Assembly: GCA_000434635.1 (NCBI GenBank)
Contig: HF988127.1
Span: forward strand, 16,211-25,234
Direction of reading: 5' to 3'
Length of the DNA: 9,024 nt
From: Firmicutes bacterium CAG:110
Lineage (GTDB): Bacteria; Bacillota; Clostridia; Oscillospirales; Oscillospiraceae
Shown here: one piece after another, positions 1 to 6,478 of the stretch
How the letters are laid out: every line of letters starts with the position of its first letter
Numbering within the stretch: position 1 is the stretch's first letter
Notes under the pieces: model-generated
Told to the model about the DNA's origin: nothing
What the model saw: the letters and a program-made list of their open reading frames with translations, nothing else
Database searches by the model: none
Position numbers and translations under genes: made by a program

Positions 1-20
1 CGCGCCGCCCTTGGCCTATT

Positions 21-3000
21 TCATTCCGTTGCTCCGGGGAAAATCAGCGTTACCTTGAACAGGTCGCCGTCCACCAGCAGCTGTAACTGCCCCTTCTGCA
101 GCTCCATCAGGGTCTTGGCAATGTTCAGGCCCAGACCGCTGCCCTCGGTGTTCCGGGAGTCGTCGCCCCGGACAAAGCGCTCCATCAGCTCGTCGGCGTC
201 CACGTTCAGCTCGTCACGGGAGATGTTCTTCAGGGAAATGATGACCTTCCCCTCCAGCGCCATCACGTCGATATACACCCGCGTGCCGGGCAGGGCATAT
301 TTCACGGTGTTGCTCAGGAGATTGCTCAGCACCCGCCAGGCAAGTCTTCCGTCCGCCATCATGGCGACAGACTCTTCCGGATGGCGGAATACGGGGGTCA
401 GCTGGGCTTTTTCCAGCTTGTCGGCAAATTCTCCCAGCGCCTGATTCACGGATTCCACCGCGTCCAGCTTCGTAATGTCCGCCGTCAGGTTCCCCGTGCT
501 GGCCTTGCTCATTTCCATCAGATCCTCAATCAGCTTTTTTAAGCGCTGGGACTGCCGGTTGAGGACTTCCAGATAGGTCTTCTCCTCCTCCGGCGTGTGG
601 GGCTTTTGCAGCAAGTCCACGTAGTTGATGATGGAGGTCAAAGGCGTTTTGATATCGTGAGAAACATTGGTAATCAATTCTGTTTTCATACGCTCCGATT
701 TTAATTGCTTCTGCGCCGCCACCACGGCAACGCCGGCCAGGTCATTCAGGTCACCGGCAAAGCTCTTGAACGCGCCGATGAGATATTTGTCGTCCACTTT
801 GGTGTCCAGGTCGCCCTTGCCCATGCGCTTGGCGCTTTCCAGCAGGATGCCGAAGCAGTACGCCCCGTACAGCACCACGGCCACGCAGGCGCACAGGCTC
901 AGCACCACCATCATTTCCGATCTGCCCGCAAGGGCGGCGAACAGGAGCATCACCATGATGAAGCCCGTCAGCAGCCACTGCCAGGTCAGCGGCATCATGG
1001 AATACACCCGGTTGACGGATTTTCCGATTTTTGCGCAGGTCTTCTTTATCTGCGTCCACAGCCATCTCAGGGGTGTAAGAAGCATCAGCAGGAAGTCCCA
1101 GAATACAGCCGCCGCCTTGGGCAGCTTCCGCAGCAGCCAGCCGCAGCCGGAGAAGCAGCCCCTGACGCACTTCACCAGCAAATCTAAGCACCGCCAGCAG
1201 ACGCTGTTGCGCCACCAGTAGCCGCCGGGGGTCTTGAACTGGGCAGCGCAGGCAAAGCAGAAGCTCACGAAAATCAGGCTCATGACGTAGCCCGCCATCA
1301 GCACTCCGGCGCAGAGTGTCTGCATGTTCTGCGTGAATAGGTCGGCGGCATCGTAGAATTGGACGATTACCATGAAAAGGCCGAAGACGATCAGCCCGCC
1401 GCCGGCAAGGTAAATGTCCAGGGGGATGCAGTTGAAGCCCGCGGCATGGACTTCCTCACTGCCGGGCTTTCTGCCCGCCGCGCAGCAGAGATACACGGCC
1501 AGAACGGCAAACAGCAGCAGACACGCGCCCATGATGAAGAGCAGGCTGTCACGGTAGCCCCACACCTGTTCCAGCAGGGCGTACCCGCCGTCATAGCGGT
1601 ACGCGCCGGGGGCTAACGTCAGCTCCATGGTGTAGGCCGGGAGCTTCGCGTAGCGGTACGCCACCACCATGGTCTTCTGGGCGTCGTCGTCCCAATATTC
1701 CATGGTGTGAGATTCGCCGTCCGCAAAGATCACGTCCGGGTCTGCCGTGCCGGTTGCCAACGGCTTGGTGGGGTTCGCGGACAGCGTCTCGAGGGGGGCG
1801 GTCTCCTCCGTCGTGTCCGGGACGGTCTCGGCGGTCGTCTCCGGAACCGTTACGGTAACGGTGGTTTCGTCGGTTGTTTCCGGCACCGTCTCTGTGGTGG
1901 TCTCCGGAACGGTCTCGGTCTCCGGCATCACCTTCTGCGTCAGGCTGGGCGTTACCCGGAATACGACCGCCGTGCCGTTGGCATCCCATTCGAATTCGCC
2001 CACGCCCGCCGGGTTTGACGCCCGATAAACGATAGAATCGTCCTTGTCCCGGAATTCCACGGCGGTGATGACGGCATCCTGCGGCATATTGTCCCGGTAG
2101 AATGCGTCGCCCGACTGAAAATACAGGACGCCCGCGTCATTGCGTTTCAGCACGCCCACCGGGGTGCTGCCGCTGCAGGTATGTTCCCCCTCGCCTGCCA
2201 GCTCCGATTCCGTGGAGAATGTTACCTTATATATATCTGCGCCCTCAGTGGGAACGTCGTCCAACAGAACTTCGCTTTGGCTCAGCTCCCGGGTCGTGTC
2301 GAACACCAGATAGCCGGATTCGTTTTCCGAGAAGCAGTCCGACACGTCGTTGTAGGTCTGATACAGGACACTGCCGTCTACACCAACGAACGTCACGCAC
2401 GTTGTAGGCGCGTCAGGCAGGTCTATCACGCCCATCGAGGGATTGGCCTCAAAGCGAACGCCGTTGCCGGTGTCGTAGATATTACCGATCGGTTCGACGC
2501 TGTCCACGTTCCCACTGGAGCCTTCCGTTTCGATGCTAAGGCTGAGAACCAATGCCCCGCCCTCCGGGATGGCGTTATAGGTGCTCGCGTCCGCCTGAGG
2601 CGTTGCCTCCGACTTTTCCGTAATGGACAGGACGTATTTATACGAGCCGCTGACGGGGAAGGAATAAAATTCGGCGTCCGACAGATTTTCCGCGCCGCCG
2701 GATTCCAGCACGTTTCCTTCCGCGTCCTTCAGCACATAGCCCGCCAGCGCCGGGTTGAACACGCCGTAAAGCCAGCCGGTCTTCCCCGACGGCCCCAGAT
2801 CGTACACGGTCGGCCCCGCGATCGCCTCCGGCACGCCGCCCAGGTTCGCTTCGGCGTAGTCCACGGCGATGCGGTCTGCCATGGATTCGCCGTCCGAGCG
2901 GATGTATCTGTCCCGCAGCTCCTCCACGGAGATGTCGTACAGTCCCGATTCCGTCATGCCGATGATGGCGGCGGCGCTTCCGGCGGCTCCCAGAAGCATC

Positions 3001-3050
3001 AGGGCGCACAGGGCGATGGCAAGGAATTTGAATACAATATTGTATTTCAA
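21..3050 (-). CDS. Large membrane sensor histidine kinase (HisKA/HATPase_c)
   Basis: This is a sensor kinase that should autophosphorylate on His798 and pass the phosphate to the response regulator encoded just upstream. Seen in the 1009-residue protein: an N-terminal signal anchor (about 7-28), a long external region (about 30-500) with no fold I recognise, a VPETT-type repeat stalk (376-420), hydrophobic segments near 502-524, 545-564, 580-603, 690-708 and 713-737, a HAMP-like linker (about 738-790), the H box NVSHDIKTPLTSI, an N box with Asn914 (SNLLSNTVKYA) and a G box GSGLGLNIAK near 967. The usual DxGxG G1 box is replaced by a KNIS-type sequence, which I recall from a Firmicutes kinase subgroup. 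The start is TTG at 3050, supported by AGGAGG at 3059-3064 with an 8-nt spacer and by the signal anchor that follows; it lies 1 nt after the regulator's stop. The signal sensed is unknown. Confidence 0.95.
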   Translation of the reverse strand: MKYNIVFKFLAIALCALMLLGAAGSAAAIIGMTESGLYDISVEELRDRYIRSDGESMADRIAVDYAEANLGGVPEAIAGPTVYDLGPSGKTGWLYGVFNPALAGYVLKDAEGNVLESGGAENLSDAEFYSFPVSGSYKYVLSITEKSEATPQADASTYNAIPEGGALVLSLSIETEGSSGNVDSVEPIGNIYDTGNGVRFEANPSMGVIDLPDAPTTCVTFVGVDGSVLYQTYNDVSDCFSENESGYLVFDTTRELSQSEVLLDDVPTEGADIYKVTFSTESELAGEGEHTCSGSTPVGVLKRNDAGVLYFQSGDAFYRDNMPQDAVITAVEFRDKDDSIVYRASNPAGVGEFEWDANGTAVVFRVTPSLTQKVMPETETVPETTTETVPETTDETTVTVTVPETTAETVPDTTEETAPLETLSANPTKPLATGTADPDVIFADGESHTMEYWDDDAQKTMVVAYRYAKLPAYTMELTLAPGAYRYDGGYALLEQVWGYRDSLLFIMGACLLLFAVLAVYLCCAAGRKPGSEEVHAAGFNCIPLDIYLAGGGLIVFGLFMVIVQFYDAADLFTQNMQTLCAGVLMAGYVMSLIFVSFCFACAAQFKTPGGYWWRNSVCWRCLDLLVKCVRGCFSGCGWLLRKLPKAAAVFWDFLLMLLTPLRWLWTQIKKTCAKIGKSVNRVYSMMPLTWQWLLTGFIMVMLLFAALAGRSEMMVVLSLCACVAVVLYGAYCFGILLESAKRMGKGDLDTKVDDKYLIGAFKSFAGDLNDLAGVAVVAAQKQLKSERMKTELITNVSHDIKTPLTSIINYVDLLQKPHTPEEEKTYLEVLNRQSQRLKKLIEDLMEMSKASTGNLTADITKLDAVESVNQALGEFADKLEKAQLTPVFRHPEESVAMMADGRLAWRVLSNLLSNTVKYALPGTRVYIDVMALEGKVIISLKNISRDELNVDADELMERFVRGDDSRNTEGSGLGLNIAKTLMELQKGQLQLLVDGDLFKVTLIFPGATE
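1791..1925 (-). repeat. Coding repeat: VPETT-type Thr/Glu/Pro stalk in the kinase
   Basis: Residues 376-420 of the kinase consist of about five imperfect units beginning VPET or VPDT (for example VPETTTET, VPETTAET, VPDTTEET), interrupted by one TVTVT stretch. The DNA shows matching repeats of GTCTCCGGAACGGTCTCGG-like sequence on the plus strand. The segment lies just outside the second membrane segment, so it is probably an extended spacer or cell-wall-spanning stalk. Thr/Pro-rich stalks of this kind are known on Gram-positive surface proteins and are sometimes glycosylated; here that is only inference. Such repeats may vary in copy number between strains. Confidence 0.8.
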
Positions 3051-3051
3051 A

Positions 3052-3747
3052 TTATTTTCCTCCTTCCATTTTATAGCCCTGTCCCCACACGACCTTCAGA
3101 TACCGCGGCTCCGAGGGGTTGATCTCGATTTTCTCCCGCAGATGGCGGATATGCACCGCCACGGCGCCCTCGCTGCCCAGCGCCGCCTCCTGCCAGACGG
3201 ATTCATAGAGCACCTTGGTGGAGAATACCTTTCCGGGGTTTGCCATCAGCAGGTGCAGAATGGCATACTCCGTGGGCGTGAGGGACACAGGTTCCCCCTC
3301 CACGGTGACGGTTTTGGTGCGGTCGTCCAGAACGATGCCGCCGATGGTGATGCTGCCGCTGCCCTCCTCCGGGCGGCTGCCCAGCTGGGCATACCGGCGC
3401 AGCTGGGAACGCACCCGCGCCAGTACCTCCACCGGCACAAAGGGCTTGGTGATATAGTCGTCCGCCCCCACGTTCAGCCCCAGCACCTTGTCCTCCGTCT
3501 CGGACTTGGCGGTGAGCAGAATGATGGGCGCGTTGGAAAATTCCCGGATCTTGGAGGTCGCCGTGATACCGTCCATCACGGGCATCATCACGTCCAGCAG
3601 AATGAGGTGAATGTCGTTGTTTTTCGCGATCTCCACCGCCTGCGCGCCGGTGAACGCCTCGAACAGATTGTACCCCTCGGGGGTCAGGTATATTTTCAGC
3701 GCATTGACGATGTCCGGCTGGTCGTCGCAAATCAGAACGTTGTACAT
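3052..3747 (-). CDS. OmpR/PhoB-family response regulator
   Basis: A 231-residue DNA-binding response regulator, normal length for the OmpR/PhoB family. The receiver domain (1-120) has the acidic pair Asp8/Asp9, the phospho-acceptor Asp52 in LLLDVMMP, Thr79 and the conserved Lys101 in YITKPF. A C-terminal winged-helix domain follows (about 130-231), with the typical LTPTEYAILHLLMANPGKVF and VAVHIRHLREKIE elements. It is the first gene of the operon and ends 1 nt before the kinase start, so the two are almost certainly cognate partners. The ATG at 3747 is preceded by AGGAAGG with about 8 nt spacing. The family binds direct repeats near promoters; the targets are unknown, but the divergent mscS promoter 150 bp away is a natural candidate. 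Confidence 0.97.
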   Translation of the reverse strand: MYNVLICDDQPDIVNALKIYLTPEGYNLFEAFTGAQAVEIAKNNDIHLILLDVMMPVMDGITATSKIREFSNAPIILLTAKSETEDKVLGLNVGADDYITKPFVPVEVLARVRSQLRRYAQLGSRPEEGSGSITIGGIVLDDRTKTVTVEGEPVSLTPTEYAILHLLMANPGKVFSTKVLYESVWQEAALGSEGAVAVHIRHLREKIEINPSEPRYLKVVWGQGYKMEGGK

Positions 3748-3781
3748 GTGGTTTTCCTTCCTCTCGTCATCTTTTTTTCTT

Positions 3782-3810
3782 ATTATATCACCGGCTTCTT
3801 TAAGATGAAA
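3782..3810 (-). promoter_or_regulatory. Sigma-A promoter for the two-component operon
   Basis: On the minus strand there is a perfect -10 TATAAT (3782-3787) preceded by TG one base upstream (TGATATAAT, an extended -10). The sequence 17 bp further upstream, TTTCAT (3805-3810), is a poor -35, so the extended -10 probably carries the promoter. It lies 35 bp upstream of the regulator ATG. Confidence 0.7.
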
Positions 3811-3882
3811 GAGGTCTATTTCTTAAAATGGGATTAACATTTGAAAAAGCGCCTTTTGCCAACTTCTGCGCCACATTTTTTC

Positions 3883-3911
3883 TTGCTATTTCCCCGTTCC
3901 CGTTTTATAAT
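3883..3911 (+). promoter_or_regulatory. Sigma-A promoter for the mscS-like gene
   Basis: TTGCTA (3883-3888) and a perfect TATAAT (3906-3911) are separated by exactly 17 bp. The predicted transcript starts near 3918, about 30 nt before the coding start, which leaves room for the GAAGGAG ribosome binding site at 3934-3940. Confidence 0.8.
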
Positions 3912-3949
3912 TACATCATTCAATTGTTACACCGAAGGAGTTGTTTTCC

Positions 3950-4744
3950 ATGCTGAAAGATTTTTTTACCACTCTGGGAACCGGCGCGCTGGATAAGGTG
4001 CTCCATGCCGTTCTCGTGCTGGTTATCGGCATTCTCATCATCCGCATCGTCACGAAGCTGCTCCAGGGAGGACTGGAAAAATCCCACCTGGAAAAGGCCG
4101 CCCACAGTCTGATCCTGTCCCTTGCCAAGGTGGCCATGTATATCCTGCTGGGTCTGAGCGTGGCCTCCAGCCTTGACATTGACGTCACCGGAATCGTCGC
4201 TCTGGCAAGCGTCCTGACCCTGGCCGTTTCCCTGTCCCTGCAGAATATGCTCACCAACGTCATCGGCGGCTTCACCATTCTTTCCACCCACCCCTTCCAC
4301 TCCGGCGACTATGTGGAGATCGCCGGGCAGTCCGGCACGGTGCAGGAGATCAACATGACCTACACCCGCCTCGCCACCTTTGACAACAAGCTCATTTCCA
4401 TTCCCAACAGCGCGGTGGTCGCGGCGCAGATCGTCAACTACTCCGCCGCCGACACCCGCCGGGTGGATATCCCCGTCTCCGCCTCCTACGATGCCCCCAC
4501 CCAGAAGGTCATCGACGCGCTGGTGCTGGCGGGAACCATGGACAATGTGCTTCTGACCCCCGCCCCCAGCGCCTGCGTGAGCAGCTACGGCGACAGTGCC
4601 ATTGCCTACACCCTCCGCGTCTGGGTGAAGACCGAGGATTACTGGGACGTGTATTTCGCCCTGACCCAGCGGGTCAAGGATGTCTTCGACGAGCAGGGCA
4701 TCACCATGACCTACCCCCATCTGAACGTACATCTGGATAAGTAA
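3950..4744 (+). CDS. Small-conductance mechanosensitive channel, MscS family
   Basis: A 264-residue inner-membrane channel of the MscS family, which opens under membrane tension to release solutes during hypo-osmotic shock. Visible features: hydrophobic segments at about 18-36 and 53-75, then a pore-lining helix rich in small residues (about 80-108) running into LSLQNMLTNVIGGFTIL, the hallmark of the family. The beta domain follows, with HPFHSGDYVEIAGQSGTVQEI and the conserved SIPNS, and then a C-terminal alpha/beta domain. The length is close to the 286 aa of E. coli MscS. The frame also opens with TTG at 3941, but that codon abuts the GAAGGAG motif (3934-3940); the ATG at 3950 has a 9-nt spacer and is the better start. 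It has its own promoter and is transcribed away from the two-component operon. Confidence 0.95.
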   Translation: MLKDFFTTLGTGALDKVLHAVLVLVIGILIIRIVTKLLQGGLEKSHLEKAAHSLILSLAKVAMYILLGLSVASSLDIDVTGIVALASVLTLAVSLSLQNMLTNVIGGFTILSTHPFHSGDYVEIAGQSGTVQEINMTYTRLATFDNKLISIPNSAVVAAQIVNYSAADTRRVDIPVSASYDAPTQKVIDALVLAGTMDNVLLTPAPSACVSSYGDSAIAYTLRVWVKTEDYWDVYFALTQRVKDVFDEQGITMTYPHLNVHLDK

Positions 4745-4748
4745 AGCA

Positions 4749-4777
4749 TACCACCCTCCCAAATGGGGAGGGCGGTA
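4749..4777. terminator. GC-rich hairpin between convergent mscS-like gene and bofA
   Basis: A 12-bp stem (4749-4760 with 4766-4777, one A.C mismatch) closes a 5-nt loop. The core CCCTCCC pairs with GGGAGGG. It starts 5 nt after the channel stop codon and 12 nt beyond the bofA stop on the other strand. No T run follows on either strand, so it is either a weak bidirectional terminator or an mRNA 3'-end stabiliser. A small palindrome, TGTGAT-A-ATCACA (4781-4793), lies next to it over the bofA stop. Confidence 0.55.
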
Positions 4778-4788
4778 CTGTGTGATAA

Positions 4789-5046
4789 TCACATAGATAA
4801 AACTTCCAGCAGCGCCATAACGCCGATTCCGGGCAATCCCAGAAATCCCGCCACCAGCACCGTCACGGCGTTGATGGGGAAGTACGCCCCCGTGAACGCC
4901 GCGACGGAATTCAGCAGCCACAGGCACAGAAAACCGCACCCGGAGTGTACGCCGACCTTGAAGATCAGCTTCATGGGCATCAGCAGCAGCCGCACCAGCA
5001 CCAGCGCGACAAGGGCGGGAATGAGCAACGTTACAAATTTTTCCAT
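4789..5046 (-). CDS. bofA: BofA-like pro-sigma-K processing inhibitor
   Basis: An 85-residue membrane protein resembling BofA, which in Bacillus holds the SpoIVFB protease inactive in the outer forespore membrane until the forespore signals for pro-sigma-K cleavage. Support: about 87 aa is the usual family length. Hydrophobic segments lie at about 4-24, 32-50 and 54-80, and the C-terminal region (FPINAVTVLVAGFLGLPGIGVMALL) matches the family's conserved IN-x-VT-x-x-x-AG-x-LG-x-PG pattern. The ATG at 5046 follows GGAGGT (5051-5056) with 4 nt between; the in-frame GTG at 5052 lies inside that site and cannot be the start. The gene stands alone and converges on the channel gene. It implies a sporulating host, although BofA homologues also occur in Clostridia whose sigma-K control differs from Bacillus. 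No clear promoter was found. Confidence 0.85.
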   Translation of the reverse strand: MEKFVTLLIPALVALVLVRLLLMPMKLIFKVGVHSGCGFLCLWLLNSVAAFTGAYFPINAVTVLVAGFLGLPGIGVMALLEVLSM

Positions 5047-5268
5047 AGGCACCTCCGAATAATCAGGCTTGTTCCGGTTAAGCTACCTGCGGACAGCAAA
5101 GGAACGGGAACCAAACGTGACGACGGTTGCTTTCGCCCATTTCATTTACTGTCAAGTGTGTCGCCGAATGCGCAGCGGTATGACGCGAATTAGGAACTCT
5201 GAAAACAAGCTTCTTCTGCTTTCTCGCGGCATCAGACAGAATGTATTTTCTCTTTGATACCATTTTCT

Positions 5269-5290
5269 GATTAAAATACTTATTTTAATC
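5269..5290. repeat. Perfect AT-rich palindrome (two 10-bp arms, 2-bp centre)
   Basis: The arm GATTAAAATA at 5269-5278 is followed by CT and its exact reverse complement at 5281-5290. As RNA the stem would extend outward to 5265-5294 through one G.U pair. It sits in the gap between bofA and the DnaD gene, well away from both starts. It could be a dimeric regulator's operator or part of a structured RNA. It is not followed by a T run, so it is not a standard terminator. Confidence 0.75.
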
Positions 5291-5394
5291 GGAAGCGAGC
5301 GGGCAAAAAAGATTTGCGTTCAGCGATTCCTGCGCAGGGAGAAGGGAACGGCTCACCTGCGTACATTTTGCCACAGAATTTTTGCGAATAAACG

Positions 5395-5444
5395 AAAACC
5401 GGAGTACCGATGCACATGCCGCGTGCGCGTCGGCTCCGGTTTTT
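5395..5444 (+). terminator. Rho-independent terminator without an obvious upstream gene
   Basis: AAAACCGGAG (5395-5404) pairs perfectly with CTCCGGTTTT (5434-5443). Inside it, CCGA/TCGG (5407-5410 with 5430-5433) and GCAC/GTGC lengthen the stem. The T run is 5440-5444. On the minus strand the hairpin is followed by TTTTCGTTTATT, so it could act in both directions. It lies 150 bp upstream of the DnaD gene and belongs to no visible plus-strand gene. It may insulate the DnaD operon or end a small RNA. Confidence 0.65.
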
Positions 5445-5531
5445 GTACTTGTCCTCTCCCCTGCCCACAACATCCTGTGTCCTGCCAAAAAAAATCTTCG
5501 ATTTTCTGCGAAATTCTCTGCTGCCCCGCCG

Positions 5532-5560
5532 TTGTCCCCGTTGGGAAGCTGTGGTATAAT
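5532..5560 (+). promoter_or_regulatory. Sigma-A promoter of the DnaD-DnaI operon
   Basis: TTGTCC (5532-5537) and a perfect TATAAT (5555-5560) are 17 bp apart. A TG at 5552-5553 one base before the -10 makes it an extended -10. Transcription would start near 5567, about 27 nt before the ATG, with GAGG at 5583-5586 as ribosome binding site. Confidence 0.85.
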
Positions 5561-5593
5561 GACGGAAAATGACGTTTTCTGCGAGGCACCGAA

Positions 5594-6475
5594 ATGATAA
5601 CCGAACCTGTCAAAATTTCCCAGAGCGACATCCGCAGGCTGCTCTCCGCCGCCAATCCGGATGCAGCGCTGCTTTACCTTTACATAAACAGCGGCAACCG
5701 CCCCGAGGACGCGGAAGCCGATCTGCATTTCAGCGCCCCCCGCTACGGCTGCGCCGCCGCTACCCTGCGGCAGCTAGGTCTGTGGCCGGAAGACCGTCCC
5801 AGCCACATTGCCCCCGGCGAGCGTCCCAGCTACTGCGAAAAGGACGTACTGGACGCCATGGACTCGGACAACACCTTCCGAAGCCTTTACGGCGAAGTGC
5901 AGCGTCTGCTGGGCCGGAGCCTGAACACTGAAGAACTGAAAATCCTTCTGGGCTTTGTGCGCTACCTGGGACTGACCGCGGACGTGATCTCCCTGCTGGT
6001 GTGCTACTGTAAAGAACGCGCTCGACAGAGAGGAAGTCTGCGCAATCCGTCTCTGCGCACCATCGAGAAGGAAGCCTACAACTGGGCGGAACGGGGCATC
6101 GACACCGTAGAGGAAGCCGCCGCTTTCATTCAGGCGCAGAACGTGCGCAATTCCCGGCTGTCCCGGCTGATGAACCTGATCCAGATCCGAGGGCGCAGTC
6201 TCACCGCCGCCGAGGAGCGCTATGCCCAGAGCTGGCTGGACATGGGCATGGACGACGAGCTGATCTCCATGGCCTACGAACGCACCTGCCTGAACACCGG
6301 CGGCTTGAACTGGGCGTACATGAACAAGATTTTGCAGCGCTGGCAGCAGCAGGGCTTCCACAGCGCCGAGGACGTCCGCACCGGCGACCGGAAGACGGGC
6401 GTCCCGAAGGGTGCCTCCGGCCAGCTGGGCGAAGCAGAGCTGGAAGCCATTCAGAAAGTATTGCAGGAGGGATAA
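5594..6475 (+). CDS. DnaD-domain replication protein with two DnaD domains
   Basis: A 293-residue protein of the DnaD/DnaB group, which in Firmicutes helps load the replicative helicase at the origin and at stalled forks. The N-terminal part (about 8-65, ISQSDIRRLLSAANPDAALLYLY through LRQLGLW) resembles the winged-helix DDBH1 region. Two copies of the C-terminal DnaD (DDBH2) domain follow, at about 93-180 and 184-262. The first ends with AYNWAERGIDTVEEA, the second with YMNKILQRWQQQGFHSAEDV, matching the family's Y-x-x-x-I-x-x-W signature and the short GxxTxEEA-like tail. The extra domain makes it longer than B. subtilis DnaD (about 232 aa). ATG 5594 is preceded by GAGG with a 7-nt spacer. 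It is the first gene of the operon and ends 3 nt before the helicase loader, as expected for functional partners. Confidence 0.92.
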   Translation: MITEPVKISQSDIRRLLSAANPDAALLYLYINSGNRPEDAEADLHFSAPRYGCAAATLRQLGLWPEDRPSHIAPGERPSYCEKDVLDAMDSDNTFRSLYGEVQRLLGRSLNTEELKILLGFVRYLGLTADVISLLVCYCKERARQRGSLRNPSLRTIEKEAYNWAERGIDTVEEAAAFIQAQNVRNSRLSRLMNLIQIRGRSLTAAEERYAQSWLDMGMDDELISMAYERTCLNTGGLNWAYMNKILQRWQQQGFHSAEDVRTGDRKTGVPKGASGQLGEAELEAIQKVLQEG

Positions 6476-6478
6476 TTC

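Larger units (their letters stand above)
5057..5531. other. Long intergenic region with structured elements and no credible gene
   Basis: This gap between the divergent bofA and the DnaD gene is less GC-rich than its flanks and holds no open frame with both a ribosome binding site and a recognisable protein. It contains the palindrome at 5269-5290, a 10-bp palindrome CCTGCGCAGG (5329-5338), a strong hairpin followed by T5 (5395-5444), and a small AT-only inverted repeat AAAATC/GATTTT (5491-5505). A perfect minus-strand TTGACA (5150-5155) has no matching -10. A small RNA gene ending at 5444 is possible but unproven. Confidence 0.5.

Noticed and set aside
1791..1925. CRISPR-like array
   Set aside because: The repeats are imperfect, in frame, and encode a Thr/Glu/Pro stalk; there are no unique spacers of constant length.
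2181..3122. 313-codon plus-strand open frame opposite the kinase N-terminus
   Set aside because: It is antisense to a well-supported gene, has no recognisable domain and is rich in Arg/His/Gly/Val as expected from reading a GC-rich gene on the wrong strand.
3843..3858. AAAAG/CTTTT mini-hairpin in the divergent promoter region
   Set aside because: Five base pairs around a 3-nt loop, mostly A-T, with no supporting context.
3920..4939. 339-codon minus-strand open frame opposite the MscS-like gene
   Set aside because: It is low-complexity Gly/His/Val/Asp-rich sequence and overlaps both the channel gene and bofA; the channel reading has clear family motifs.
5150..5155. Perfect minus-strand TTGACA as a bofA promoter
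   Set aside because: The hexamer 17 bp downstream is AAGCAA and nearby spacings give nothing like TATAAT, so it is not a credible sigma-A promoter.
5285..5728. 147-codon minus-strand open frame in the gap before the DnaD gene
   Set aside because: It runs antisense into the DnaD gene and through the terminator hairpin, and shows no domain and no convincing start signal.
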